Shown: positions 8,901 through 16,734, counted from the first letter of the stretch. The stretch is 41,053 nucleotides of DNA from Anaerolineales bacterium (GCA_011524645.1 WTJY01000273.1:1-41053); one strand, 5' to 3'. The notes: a model not told the origin generated them from the letters alone. Numbers and translations are program-made.

Positions 8901-9770
8901 CAATACATCTATGCGCTTAACCGTTTATCAGCATTGTATGCCCATCAAGGATGGGTAAAAATGAGTTTACCTCCCCTTCTCGAAGCACAAGACTTATTAA
9001 TGAGCCTCCCAGAAAAAACGACAATGCATGGCCAAATTCAATATGATCTAGGCTTTTCTAAATTATATTTATCCGATTTACAAGGTGCTTTATCACATCT
9101 AGAGCAAGCCCATGCGGTCTTTGAGGAACTAAAAAACGATAGGGAAATCTGCCAAACTCTAGACTGTGTCGGCTATATTCACAGCCAGCTTGGTAATTAC
9201 CATCTATCGATTGACTATTATGAAAATGCCTACAAAAGAGCTAAGAAACTTAATTTCCATTCAAAGTTCATACAAATCTTAGGGAATTGGGGATATGCAA
9301 GCTATCGAATCGGACAATACGAAGCGGCTGAAGATCTCTTAAATCGAGCTATGCAACTCGCGAAAAAAGCGGCATCAATATCAGCTCAATGCTGGCTATC
9401 TAGAGATTTTTCTGATTTGTATGCAACTCTCGGCCGGATAGGTGATGCATTTCAAACAAATCAAGACTTTCTTGAACTCGCCAACAAGATAAATCACAAA
9501 ACATACAAATTCCAAGCGTCTATGCAACGGGCATCTCTGTTATATGAGAATCAACAATCGCCCGATGCACTGAATGTAATCAATCAAATTGACCCTACAG
9601 CGCTATCAGATAGCCATCAAGCGGATTGGTACTATATGCGCTGGCGTATACAGAGAAAAAATGGAGATGCAAAACAAGCCCTAATCTATTACAAGAAAGT
9701 TATTGGTGGTGCACCCAAAAAAGATTGGCTCGCTCGGGTTTCGGAATTAGAAAATATGATAGTGCAGTAG
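5946..9770 (+). CDS. class III cyclase-homology / AAA-type ATPase / TPR protein
   Basis: A 1274-residue signalling-type protein. It begins with two class III nucleotide-cyclase homology domains: the first (residues about 20-215) keeps both metal-binding aspartates, D30 in IDLSGFTQLT and D81 in FAGDAFTAFF; the second (about 250-420) has FGDKGVVLVMFWG and looks degenerate. A P-loop ATPase module follows from about 430, with Walker A GEAGSGKSRLL near 465 and Walker B IILQIEDIHWVD near 600. The C-terminal 400 residues are helical repeats of TPR type. This order resembles mammalian soluble adenylyl cyclase and bacterial cyclase/AAA16/TPR proteins. Whether it makes cAMP is uncertain; the pseudo-symmetric pair could form one active site. 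No Shine-Dalgarno is clear before ATG 5946. It appears monocistronic. Confidence 0.85.
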   Translation: MKTLVPSFIVQNQMNGRYSGELTAVAIQIDLSGFTQLTNTIMDQDRDSGGEIVANLIRDAFSPLIDLVEKQNGFVGMFAGDAFTAFFPIAHEPKEKVLHRALTTVWQMSQYIEFTRFSPPFTEVQFQFKIKIGMGLGQIFWRIFPTPDDGHQAHETRRTVYSFNGEGLTQAITAVNMSRTDDVTLSTNLAHQLLEFIDITPHPDSADFSLVVALKKAIPPSAANQFGQIIDVPPEAARPFVPQALQDKAAEGEFRQVVSLFIGVHTPLETLDQLAPLVNLIYELQLTYGGYLNAVRFGDKGVVLVMFWGAPTALEQSTFRASNFAHVLNLRSPYTLRLGLSYRWLYAGLIGSDTRQDYTCYGGGTSFSARLMVAAEPKQILLDEAIASRINSLYWLTQLGQQNIKGFDEPQMVYQLDQPKDLEAAFDYEQPFVGRETETEQIHAFIKPLFDFDDDSFIGTYLIRGEAGSGKSRLLYEVRQQVAEQYPNEFLWYEAQADELVQTDLNPIRYFLQHYFDQSPEAADEQNKLRFTQQFNSLLDALDNQVLSAELERTRSFLAALLGLYWPDSPYQRVNAQLRQENLHNGLFAFFQALTEKSRIILQIEDIHWVDSATIQFLDRLLDELSESDSSHHLALLITTRNLGDIENELMLKPVSHSQTFSIGALDDQDIALFAQNLTKKPLASKFIRFLKERTDGNPFFIEQTILYLIEMGQLIEEGESITVDSSSSLISADMRMVVLARIDRLLPDVQNTVQTAAVLGREFSLNILRHMLAQNEQLDNHVRLASESVIWVQLQELRYLFKHAILRDIAYQMQLQSRRQQLHRLAFEAILALYQANLDPYYGELAYHAEQANLIDEAITYLEKAGKYAYDNYQNESALNFYSRGYALLDQASPNLSESIKFQFFTKRTFAQCRLLNYENALETYHEGIRFAHQQQNLNFVMEMFFSLAHICYVLGNYHLGISGLCFVIDHYKPRIKIDSDATQQYIYALNRLSALYAHQGWVKMSLPPLLEAQDLLMSLPEKTTMHGQIQYDLGFSKLYLSDLQGALSHLEQAHAVFEELKNDREICQTLDCVGYIHSQLGNYHLSIDYYENAYKRAKKLNFHSKFIQILGNWGYASYRIGQYEAAEDLLNRAMQLAKKAASISAQCWLSRDFSDLYATLGRIGDAFQTNQDFLELANKINHKTYKFQASMQRASLLYENQQSPDALNVINQIDPTALSDSHQADWYYMRWRIQRKNGDAKQALIYYKKVIGGAPKKDWLARVSELENMIVQ

Positions 9771-9803
9771 TCAGGCTCCCCAAATTAAAAATAGCGCGAC
9801 GGG

Positions 9804-9959
9804 TTAATCCTCACGCGTGTGGCTATCTGGATCTGCCGATTCCTCTTCTTCCGCACCACATGAATCAAACGATTCTACAGAATCGTCACCACCATTAATT
9901 GAGGTTAAGCCAAACAGCTTTTCATCATTTTCAGGGCCAAGTTCAATAATATACTTCAT
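9804..9959 (-). CDS. 51-residue acidic peptide, possible RiPP-type precursor
   Basis: A short minus-strand gene with a strong ribosome site, AAAGGAG at 9966-9972, 6 nt before ATG 9959; a second in-frame ATG directly upstream (9962) is too close to it. The product starts MKYIIELGPENDEKLFGL, continues through a Gly-Gly and Asp/Ser-rich stretch with one Cys (SCGAEEEE) and ends SHTRED. About 17 of 51 residues are Asp or Glu. The hydrophobic head, a Gly-Gly, and a polar tail resemble the leader/core layout of ribosomal peptides, and an Fe(II)/2OG oxygenase is encoded divergently 275 bp away. I do not recognise a family. It could also be a small acidic regulatory protein. The stop faces the cyclase gene stop at 9770. 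Confidence 0.6.
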   Translation of the reverse strand: MKYIIELGPENDEKLFGLTSINGGDDSVESFDSCGAEEEESADPDSHTRED

Positions 9960-9980
9960 CATATACTCCTTTCCATTAGG

Positions 9981-10010
9981 ATAACATAGGTTAATTTCTT
10001 GCTATGTTAT
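9981..10010 (-). promoter_or_regulatory. inverted repeat before the small peptide gene
   Basis: A 9-bp perfect inverted repeat, ATAACATAG (9981-9989) and CTATGTTAT (10002-10010), with a 12-nt spacer, lies directly upstream of the ribosome site of the 51-residue peptide gene. An A-run follows on the plus strand. It could be an operator overlapping the promoter or a leader hairpin. Confidence 0.4.
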
Positions 10011-10174
10011 ATCAAAAAAAAAATATTGCTAGCTTAAGTTTATTTTTATGGAATTTAGCAAAACACCGCTGATATGTGAGATAGTGGGGCAGAAGTGTCA
10101 AGCATATCTGTCAAAAAACGCAACACCACACAGAACCATGACGAAATCTTGATACTAAAAACCGCCAACTCAAC

Positions 10175-10209
10175 CAGACAGTGAGAGCCGAGTCTGTGTC
10201 TCACGTCTG
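10175..10209 (+). promoter_or_regulatory. leader hairpin before the 2OG oxygenase gene
   Basis: CAGAC-A-GTGAGA (10175-10186) pairs with TCTCACGTCTG (10199-10209): 11 base pairs with one bulged A and a 12-nt loop, ending 24 nt before the ATG at 10234. No T-run follows. The rest of 9975-10233 is A+T-rich with no further gene. Confidence 0.35.
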
Positions 10210-10233
10210 CACAACCAAACGGATACCCTTATC

Positions 10234-10974
10234 ATGTCAGACCATATTCAAGATCCTTTTACCCCACTTGCCGACTGGATTCAGGAAGCTCATCTATCGG
10301 CCGTTGCGATCAATCGTTTGCAAGCAGAATTTGAGTCAAGTTCGTTGGGCTTCTTACGCATTCCCAACTTTCTCCACGAAAACAAAGCACAGACCGTCGC
10401 CGATTTTTTAACCCAGACGGCCGCTTTCCGGCCACACTACGGCCTATATAAGAGTGGACCACCGGCCGTCTCACGAGAAGAATGGGATGCCGCCGAAGAA
10501 GAAAAACGGTTCTTTTCATTCGGCAAACTATCATTTAAAGATCGGGAAAAGCCTCTCGACGATCCAAACTACATCGCATACATACAAATGCGGAAATCAT
10601 GGGTCCAGCCGGCATTTCATCAATACATTGCGGCCATCACCAACACCACGCTCATCGGCACCCGCATCGAAGCGACCCACCGCATGACCACGGGGCAATT
10701 TATCCGGCCGCACAACGATCTCAAGCCGGGGCGACGTTTTACGTTTTTGATTTACTTATCCCCCCACTGGCAACCAGACTATGGAGGTGCGCTCCATCTC
10801 ATCGGCAAAAATGGGGAAACCCTCCGCTCCGAAGTCAGCTTTAATACCTGTGTGATTTTCGATATTACTAAGCACCAAGATCATTATGTCAGCGAAATCA
10901 CCCCAGAAGCGGGGGACCACGGCCGGTTTAGCATCGCCGCTCGGCTCCATGAATCAGTCCCCAAGAAAAACTAA
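10234..10974 (+). CDS. 2-oxoglutarate/Fe(II)-dependent oxygenase (prolyl hydroxylase-like)
   Basis: A 246-residue double-stranded beta-helix oxygenase. The iron ligands are visible as H160-x-D162 in FIRPHNDLKPGRR and a distal His in HQDHYVSEI (about H217); R231 in GRFSIAARLH is placed to bind 2-oxoglutarate. The YGGALHLI segment is typical of the prolyl 4-hydroxylase-like group. The reaction would be hydroxylation of a protein side chain or small molecule with decarboxylation of 2-oxoglutarate. The protein is cytosolic, with no signal peptide. Its stop codon overlaps that of the convergent PRMT-like gene (10971-10974). The neighbouring 51-residue peptide is a possible substrate, which is speculation from proximity alone. 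Confidence 0.85.
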   Translation: MSDHIQDPFTPLADWIQEAHLSAVAINRLQAEFESSSLGFLRIPNFLHENKAQTVADFLTQTAAFRPHYGLYKSGPPAVSREEWDAAEEEKRFFSFGKLSFKDREKPLDDPNYIAYIQMRKSWVQPAFHQYIAAITNTTLIGTRIEATHRMTTGQFIRPHNDLKPGRRFTFLIYLSPHWQPDYGGALHLIGKNGETLRSEVSFNTCVIFDITKHQDHYVSEITPEAGDHGRFSIAARLHESVPKKN

Positions 10975-11948
10975 TTGGGCGAGTCACGTAACACGGCCGG
11001 ATGGGGCTCGACACGTGAAAAATAGGTCCCTTGCTTAAACGAAGCTTTGATCTGTCCCTCAGCACCGGTCACCGTCGTAGACCATCGCCAGCCATACAGG
11101 TTATTCGGCCGTCGGTGAGCCCGTAAAGCCACCACAATCTGATCCCCTTTCTCCAGCGATACCCGATTTTCCCAAGGAAAAAAGGGATGCCCATACATCG
11201 CATTGTACCGCTGGCCGGGGGCGTTCAGTAGCGACACACCGGCCGCCAGCTCTGAATCAAACCAAAATGCGAACCCATGCCCCACCCCCGCTTCGGTCAC
11301 AGGCATTGTGATCGTCGTCACCATCCCATCTTCGGTCATCAGGTAATAATCAAGCGTCGCCACCGCCTGAGGAGAGGTCAACAAATCATCCGCTGTAAAC
11401 CGCTTACGGCTAATCTGGTTCACCACCCGCCGTCGCGCCCCCGAAAAATCAAGCCCATAGCGATTGTCTACCCATGGCGCGCAATATTTGTCATAAATTT
11501 TCGGTTGATGAACGGCCGCCAGATACACCATATCTTTGCCCGGAATCTGCACCCCGCCCGGCCGTAGCAAACGCTTACGCGCATCGACAATACAAGCGAT
11601 ATGGTTCGAAAACCACGGCAGTGTCCCACGAATATCAGAAATCATCACATCCGCCTTTTCCGGCAACGTCACATTGGTCGACAGGTCTTTTATAAACGTA
11701 ATTCGGGAGCCAAAGCCGTTGGCCTCAGCCAATTCGGCCGCCAAATCAATCATTTTATTCGATTCAATGGCGTACACATGGCGCGCCCCCAATTGGCAAG
11801 CAAGCATAGCGAACAAACCGACACCGGTTCCGATTTCCAGCACCACGCTTTCAGGCGTGATCACCCGTTTCATCGCCTCATAATAAGCGGCCACTCGCGC
11901 TTCGTTTTGCGGGCCAATCATAAAGCCGAAATCCTGTAATGAATACAT
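10971..11948 (-). CDS. PRMT-like SAM-dependent methyltransferase
   Basis: A class I methyltransferase of 325 residues resembling protein arginine methyltransferases. Motif I is VVLEIGTGVGLFAMLA, followed by the acidic residue of VYAIESNK and the post-I strand VMISDIRG. The C-terminal beta-barrel part (about 190-320) is present. The PRMT double-E loop is not conserved: where SExMG is expected the protein has SDIRGTLPW, so arginine may not be the substrate. ATG 11948 is preferred over GTG 11957 because GAGG lies 8 nt before it and overlaps the GTG. It is the third gene of the TetR/SRPBCC/PRMT operon and ends tail-to-tail with the oxygenase gene. Confidence 0.78.
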   Translation of the reverse strand: MYSLQDFGFMIGPQNEARVAAYYEAMKRVITPESVVLEIGTGVGLFAMLACQLGARHVYAIESNKMIDLAAELAEANGFGSRITFIKDLSTNVTLPEKADVMISDIRGTLPWFSNHIACIVDARKRLLRPGGVQIPGKDMVYLAAVHQPKIYDKYCAPWVDNRYGLDFSGARRRVVNQISRKRFTADDLLTSPQAVATLDYYLMTEDGMVTTITMPVTEAGVGHGFAFWFDSELAAGVSLLNAPGQRYNAMYGHPFFPWENRVSLEKGDQIVVALRAHRRPNNLYGWRWSTTVTGAEGQIKASFKQGTYFSRVEPHPAVLRDSPN

Positions 11949-11964
11949 AAACGCCACCTCGATC

Positions 11965-12420
11965 CTATAAGCGACAGGCCAATTGATCTAAATTTTTAAG
12001 CTCTTGTTTTAAAATACGTCTCGTCACGGGGGGCGTAATCAGCGCTTGCAACCACCCCACAAAACCGGCCGGTGTTTGCCCCGTAATCGAAATCGTTGCG
12101 GTTGATGCGTCGCCCCCTTGGGGGTCAACCGTAAAAGTCGTAGCCACACCGGCCGTGACATCCTCTTCAAATAACACACGCCCCGGCTCCAGTTCAGACA
12201 CATCTAAATTAAACTCCGTTTTCGCCCCCATCGTTTCCATCGAAACCCAAAGTTTTGTCCCTGCACCAATCCCCCCTTCTTTGACTTCCAATGCCGTAAA
12301 TTCCGGTGGCAAAATGGCGGGATGTCCGTTCTCTGTATCGAGATAGTCAGCAAAAATCTTGTACACCGTTCCGGCCGGTGCGCCAATGTCTAACGATTCA
12401 GTCACCGTATACTGTCCCAT
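11965..12420 (-). CDS. SRPBCC / polyketide cyclase-like protein
   Basis: A 151-residue single-domain protein. MGQYTVTESLDIGAPAGTVY is the usual N-terminal strand plus the AP-x-x-VY element of the START/SRPBCC fold, which forms a deep hydrophobic ligand pocket. No catalytic motif can be assigned, so the ligand is unknown. It lies between the tetR gene (70 nt upstream) and the methyltransferase gene (16 nt downstream), the tight spacing of an operon. The ligand of this protein may also be the inducer of the TetR regulator, which is inference. Confidence 0.8.
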   Translation of the reverse strand: MGQYTVTESLDIGAPAGTVYKIFADYLDTENGHPAILPPEFTALEVKEGGIGAGTKLWVSMETMGAKTEFNLDVSELEPGRVLFEEDVTAGVATTFTVDPQGGDASTATISITGQTPAGFVGWLQALITPPVTRRILKQELKNLDQLACRL

Positions 12421-12490
12421 AATTGATCATTCTCCGTTTATCATCAAGAAATTCCGCTTGTGGCTCAATCTCAAGCGAAAAAAGAAAAAG

Positions 12491-13066
12491 TTAAGTCGTA
12501 AAGTCACGAATCAAACGCTGGGCCACGGCCGCTAACGGATAAGACTCAGGATCAAGCAAATACTGTTGCATCGTCCCTTCAAGTCCACCGTACAAAAGAT
12601 ACGCCTCCAATTCCGGTTCAGCACGGCCGATCAACGCCAATTCCTGAGCAAACACAGCCCGCAAGCTGTTCATACGCCAGCGAAATTCGGCCGCGAGAAT
12701 CTTCATCACGGCCGGCTGCGCCCGCAATGAAAAAAAGAGCGACCAATAATGGGGATCTTCCGCCAAAATCTGAAACGACACATCTAAAAGAGGGGCCAAA
12801 CGGTTTGCTGGCAAGTTTTTTTCCAGCACTTCCGTAAAAGCCCCATCAAGCCGTCCCATACTTTGATCAAAAACAGCCAATAACAAACTCTCTTTGCTGG
12901 GAAAGTAGTGATAAAGGAGTCCTGCCGAAATTTCCGCATCTTTAGAAATCTGGCGGGTCGATGTCTCCGCATACCCTTTATGAGCAAAAAGTGTCATCGC
13001 GCTCTTGATGAGTGCTTGGCGCGCGGCCGCGCGCATCGCTTCGTTTTGTTTCGCAGATCTAGCCAT
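12491..13066 (-). CDS. TetR family transcriptional regulator
   Basis: A 191-residue repressor. The N-terminal helix-turn-helix is typical: ALIKSAMTLFAHKGYAETST, then RQISKDAEISAGLLYHYFPSKESLL, with the family hallmark LYHYFPSKE. The remaining helical domain binds an unknown ligand. I place the start at ATG 13066; a TTG at 13093 would begin inside the operator palindrome. It heads a minus-strand operon with the SRPBCC and PRMT-like genes and faces the GT-C-like gene across a short divergent region, so it probably represses itself and perhaps that gene. Confidence 0.88.
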   Translation of the reverse strand: MARSAKQNEAMRAAARQALIKSAMTLFAHKGYAETSTRQISKDAEISAGLLYHYFPSKESLLLAVFDQSMGRLDGAFTEVLEKNLPANRLAPLLDVSFQILAEDPHYWSLFFSLRAQPAVMKILAAEFRWRMNSLRAVFAQELALIGRAEPELEAYLLYGGLEGTMQQYLLDPESYPLAAVAQRLIRDFTT

Positions 13067-13071
13067 ATTTT

Positions 13072-13099
13072 TTTTGATTGAGCGATTGCTCAATCAAAA
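13072..13099. promoter_or_regulatory. 28-bp TetR operator palindrome
   Basis: Perfect 12-bp arms TTTTGATTGAGC (13072-13083) and GCTCAATCAAAA (13088-13099) with a 4-bp spacer GATT. It sits 5 bp upstream of the tetR start and inside the divergent region, the usual place of a TetR-family autoregulatory operator. Confidence 0.75.
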
Positions 13100-13162
13100 G
13101 TATAAGGAGAAAACTTGAAAAATCAACCCCCTATCTGATTGAGTTGGGTTAAAATAAAAAGT

Positions 13163-15352
13163 GTGACTTACAAGAACCAAACACTCCTCTTCATATTTGT
13201 GGTTTTCCCCATTTTGGCTTGGTGCTATGCTTTGGCAACACCTCCGCTCGAATCTTCGGATGAATACAAGCATTATCCGGTCGTGCAATTTATCGCCAAC
13301 AACGGCCGGTTACCGGTGCTTGATCCTGATGATCCGGGTAAATGGCTTCAAGAAGGGGCACAGCCCCCCCTTTACTACTTGCTAATGGCCGCCCTCACAT
13401 GGCCGATCGACACCACAGATCTCGATGAAGTCCATCAAATTAACCCGCATGCCTATGTGGGCAATGCGGCCCAAACAAAAAACAAAAATCTGATCATGCA
13501 CGATCCGGCTGGCGAAAGCTGGCCGTGGCAAGGAACGATTCTCGCTGTCTATGTGATCCGCATCGCCTCAATCGGCTTAGGCATGGTTTCTCTCTGGTTC
13601 ATTTATCTATTAGGGATCGCCCTCTTTTCAGAGCAGATCGGCTTTTTTGCGGTCACCCTAACCGCTCTTAACCCGATGTTTTTGTTTATCCATGCGGCCG
13701 TAAACAATGATTCGCTCTCGGTCGTCTGGGGCACAATCGGAATCTATTTGCTGGTGCGACTTTGGCAAGATGTGCCGGACCCGCGCAAAAATTGGCAACA
13801 TTACGTATGGCTAGGGGTGGTCTGTGGGTTGGCGATCTTGACCAAGCTGAGTTTGACAGGCATTTTGTTACTCGCGGGAATTGTCACCGCCCTACGCGCC
13901 TACCAGTGGAAACGGCCTGATATTTTATTCGTCGGGGGACTGCGTACCTTTGTGATCTCTGTCATGATTTCCGGTTGGTGGGTCGGCCGGAACTGGATGC
14001 TTTATGGTGACCTAACCGGTTTAACCCCCTTTATCGCGGTGCAGGGCACACGGGATAATCCCACACTCTGGGGAGTCGATTGGGTCGGCGAATGGGGTAC
14101 TTTTTATCGCACCTATTGGGGGCTGTTCGGTGGTATCAATGTGATTGCACCGAATCCGTTTTACCTCATCTGTAATGTCCTCTTTGTGATCGGCATGATC
14201 GGCTTGATCTTTTATATGTGGACCAGCTGGCAACACCGGCCGCTCGGCTGGTGGCTCCTGCCCGCATGGACCGGAATCTTATTCGCCTTACTCGTACGTT
14301 GGAATACGATTTCCCCCGCTTTCCAAGGGCGTTTAATCTTTCCAGCTATCGCAGGCATCAATGTTTTCTGGGCCTATGGCTTAACCTATTGGTTCCATTG
14401 GCAACGCAAAGATCAGCTGATTTGGGTTGTAAATGGGCTTTTGTTTCTATGGGCGGCCGTTTTACCGTGGTATTCAATCGCACCCGAATATGCATACCCA
14501 CTCCCCACAGAAGTACCAACTGATGCTAAATTTGGGCCGATTCTGTTTAATTACCCCGATAATGAACAAATCGCGCTCGTCGGTGTTACCGTTCCGCCCG
14601 GTCAAATCATCACCCCCAACAGCCCACAAGGGGTAGAAGTCACCCTATACTGGCGCGCAGAAACGGAATTAACGCAAGATTATGTCTCGTCAATCCATCT
14701 GCTCGGCCGCAACGTCACCGATTTAGACCAAGTTGATCGTTATCCCGGTTGGGGCACATGGCCCACATCCCGCTGGAAAGTAGGACAAGTCTGGGCCGAT
14801 AAATACATCGTTTTTGTAGAAAAAGCGGATGACTTACCGACCCGTTTACAAATCTCAGTCGATATGCTCGACAGTGTGGCAACAACGGCCGATGGCACAG
14901 AGCTTCCCCTCGTCGTCGTTGGCGAAGCGGCCCTCACAACAGCGGACGAACCGGAAATCCCAGCCGTGTCACAAGCAGAATATGTTCAATTTGCGGAAGG
15001 AATCACCTTATTGGGGTATGATAAATTCCCAGAAACGGCCGTACTCGATTTACGCCTATGGTGGCAAGCGACAGAGCAACCGGCCGGAGATTACACCGTC
15101 TTTGTACAATTATTAGATAGTGAAGGACAATATTTACTAGGTGCAGATGCGCCGCCAGTGAATGGTGATTATCCTACCCGTTGGTGGCAAGAAGGGGATA
15201 TTATCGACGATATCCACACATTCGCTGATTCGGCCGATCTACCGGCCGGGCATTACCAAATCGCTATCGGTCTCTATGATCCGATTAGTGGCTCGCGGCT
15301 TCCTCGGGTAGATGGCGGTGATGCGGTTATCATCCCTTGGGAAATTAAATAA
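13163..15352 (+). CDS. GT-C-type glycosyltransferase-like membrane protein
   Basis: A polytopic membrane protein of about 729 residues. The first hydrophobic helix is followed by an extracytoplasmic loop with the acidic pair SSDEYKHYPVV and by QPPLYYLLMA, a layout typical of GT-C lipid-linked sugar transferases (PMT/ArnT/DUF2142-like). About ten further membrane segments run to residue 440; after them the last 270 residues form a soluble beta-rich domain of two similar halves, possibly carbohydrate-binding. The start is uncertain: GTG 13163 or TTG 13139, neither with a good ribosome site. It is followed after 3 nt by a GNAT gene. Sugar and acceptor cannot be read from sequence. Confidence 0.72.
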   Translation: MTYKNQTLLFIFVVFPILAWCYALATPPLESSDEYKHYPVVQFIANNGRLPVLDPDDPGKWLQEGAQPPLYYLLMAALTWPIDTTDLDEVHQINPHAYVGNAAQTKNKNLIMHDPAGESWPWQGTILAVYVIRIASIGLGMVSLWFIYLLGIALFSEQIGFFAVTLTALNPMFLFIHAAVNNDSLSVVWGTIGIYLLVRLWQDVPDPRKNWQHYVWLGVVCGLAILTKLSLTGILLLAGIVTALRAYQWKRPDILFVGGLRTFVISVMISGWWVGRNWMLYGDLTGLTPFIAVQGTRDNPTLWGVDWVGEWGTFYRTYWGLFGGINVIAPNPFYLICNVLFVIGMIGLIFYMWTSWQHRPLGWWLLPAWTGILFALLVRWNTISPAFQGRLIFPAIAGINVFWAYGLTYWFHWQRKDQLIWVVNGLLFLWAAVLPWYSIAPEYAYPLPTEVPTDAKFGPILFNYPDNEQIALVGVTVPPGQIITPNSPQGVEVTLYWRAETELTQDYVSSIHLLGRNVTDLDQVDRYPGWGTWPTSRWKVGQVWADKYIVFVEKADDLPTRLQISVDMLDSVATTADGTELPLVVVGEAALTTADEPEIPAVSQAEYVQFAEGITLLGYDKFPETAVLDLRLWWQATEQPAGDYTVFVQLLDSEGQYLLGADAPPVNGDYPTRWWQEGDIIDDIHTFADSADLPAGHYQIAIGLYDPISGSRLPRVDGGDAVIIPWEIK

Positions 15353-15355
15353 GCG

Positions 15356-15901
15356 ATGGAAATCAAGAATTTACAGCCGGATCAAGTTGCCTCATTGTGC
15401 ACGCTAGCAACGCAAACCTTTGTTGATGCATATCGGGGGAAAATCAGCAAGCCTGATTTAGACACATTTACAGGTACAGAATTCACACAATCAGTCGTCA
15501 CAAATGCCCTAGAGACAGCCGAAATTCAAATCCTTTGGTGTGATAACATCATGGTAGGCTATATTTGGCTACAACCACAGCAAATACCGGTAACCGGTTT
15601 TGTGTCAGAACGGCCACTCTATTTACGCAGACTCTACTTTTTACAAAACTATACCGGCAAGGGATACGGCCGAGCATTACTAAATTCAGCACTATCTTTT
15701 GCCAAACGTGCCAACTATACTGATATATGGCTTACAGTGTGGGATAAAAACCCACGTGCTGAAGCGTTTTATCAGCGCGAATCATTCTACACAGTCGGAG
15801 ATTGCATCTTTCCAGCTGGGTCGCTTATGTGTCGCGATTTAGTCATGGTCCGTCAATTACGCAACGGATCGGCCGTTCATAATGTTAATATAACAACATG
15901 A
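15356..15901 (+). CDS. GNAT family N-acetyltransferase
   Basis: A 181-residue acetyltransferase. The acetyl-CoA-binding loop is YTGKGYGRALLNSA (motif A, Q/R-x-x-G-x-G/A pattern), after LYLRRLYFLQN; the C-terminal WDKNPRAEAFYQRESF is the usual motif B with the conserved N and Y. It begins 3 nt after the preceding membrane-protein stop, so the two are probably cotranslated. The substrate is unknown; many close family members act on polyamines, antibiotics or protein N-termini. Confidence 0.85.
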   Translation: MEIKNLQPDQVASLCTLATQTFVDAYRGKISKPDLDTFTGTEFTQSVVTNALETAEIQILWCDNIMVGYIWLQPQQIPVTGFVSERPLYLRRLYFLQNYTGKGYGRALLNSALSFAKRANYTDIWLTVWDKNPRAEAFYQRESFYTVGDCIFPAGSLMCRDLVMVRQLRNGSAVHNVNITT

Positions 15902-15956
15902 CATTCCCATTTGGTCACTTTGATGAGCGCAACAATAGGCGCAATGGAGTAAATAA

Positions 15957-16673
15957 ATGACAACTTATCAATCTGGAGATCCCACAAAGAAAGAAAAAGC
16001 GCTCGCGTGGAGCGTACATCTTTATACCGCTAGTGGCGCATTATTCGGGCTTCTCGCGATTCTAGCGGTTATCGAAGAAAAGTGGGTCTTGGCCTTTGTG
16101 TGGATGATGGTCACAATGTTTATCGATGCGGTTGATGGCACATTGGCCCGCCGTTTTCGCGTCAAAGATGTAGTCCCCCATTTTGATGGTGCCTTACTTG
16201 ATAACATGGTCGATTTCTTCACCTATGTTTTGGTACCAACCTTCATCATCTATCAGGCAAATCTTGTTCCTGCGCAATTAGTGATCATCACCATCGGGTT
16301 TATCACGATCTCGTCCTCCTATCAATTTTGTCGGACAGATGCCAAAACAGATGATCATTATTTCACCGGCTTTCCCTCTTACTGGAATATCGTCATCATG
16401 TATCTATTCATGATGGGGGCCGGCCAGTGGCTTAGTTTCGCCATTTTATTGCTTTGCGCCGTCCTGATCTTTGTTCCGGTAAAATACCTTTATCCATCAC
16501 GCACCAAAGCGTTCCAAAAACTCACCCTAGCGATTTCTACAATCTGGGGGTTAACCTTTGCCACGTCCTCATTGCTGTATCCCAATGCCCCAATGTGGCT
16601 GATGTGGCTCTCGCTTAGCACTGTCATCTACTACATAGGTATGAGCTTATACATGACCTACCAAACACGCTAA
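15957..16673 (+). CDS. pcs: phosphatidylcholine synthase
   Basis: Makes phosphatidylcholine from CDP-diacylglycerol and choline in one step in the membrane. The CDP-alcohol phosphotransferase motif is DG-x2-AR-x12-G-x3-D-x3-D (DGTLAR at about 60, then GALLDNMVD): the 12-residue gap, longer than the usual 8, is the variant I associate with Pcs. FTGFPSYWNIV is also typical of Pcs, and the 238-residue length matches. About seven or eight hydrophobic segments are visible. The preceding gene ends 55 nt upstream. A supply of external choline is implied; the choline dehydrogenase-like remnant at 25321-25956 is consistent with choline metabolism but may be coincidence. Confidence 0.83.
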   Translation: MTTYQSGDPTKKEKALAWSVHLYTASGALFGLLAILAVIEEKWVLAFVWMMVTMFIDAVDGTLARRFRVKDVVPHFDGALLDNMVDFFTYVLVPTFIIYQANLVPAQLVIITIGFITISSSYQFCRTDAKTDDHYFTGFPSYWNIVIMYLFMMGAGQWLSFAILLLCAVLIFVPVKYLYPSRTKAFQKLTLAISTIWGLTFATSSLLYPNAPMWLMWLSLSTVIYYIGMSLYMTYQTR

Positions 16674-16734
16674 AACAAAAGATTCAGCCAGCCTACACAC
16701 AATTCTCGATTTCTTCGGCACACACAAGCCATTT

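Noticed and set aside
13139-13163. TTG start at 13139 for the GT-C-like protein
   Set aside because: No ribosome site; the GTG at 13163 gives a normal hydrophobic N-terminus. The choice remains uncertain.
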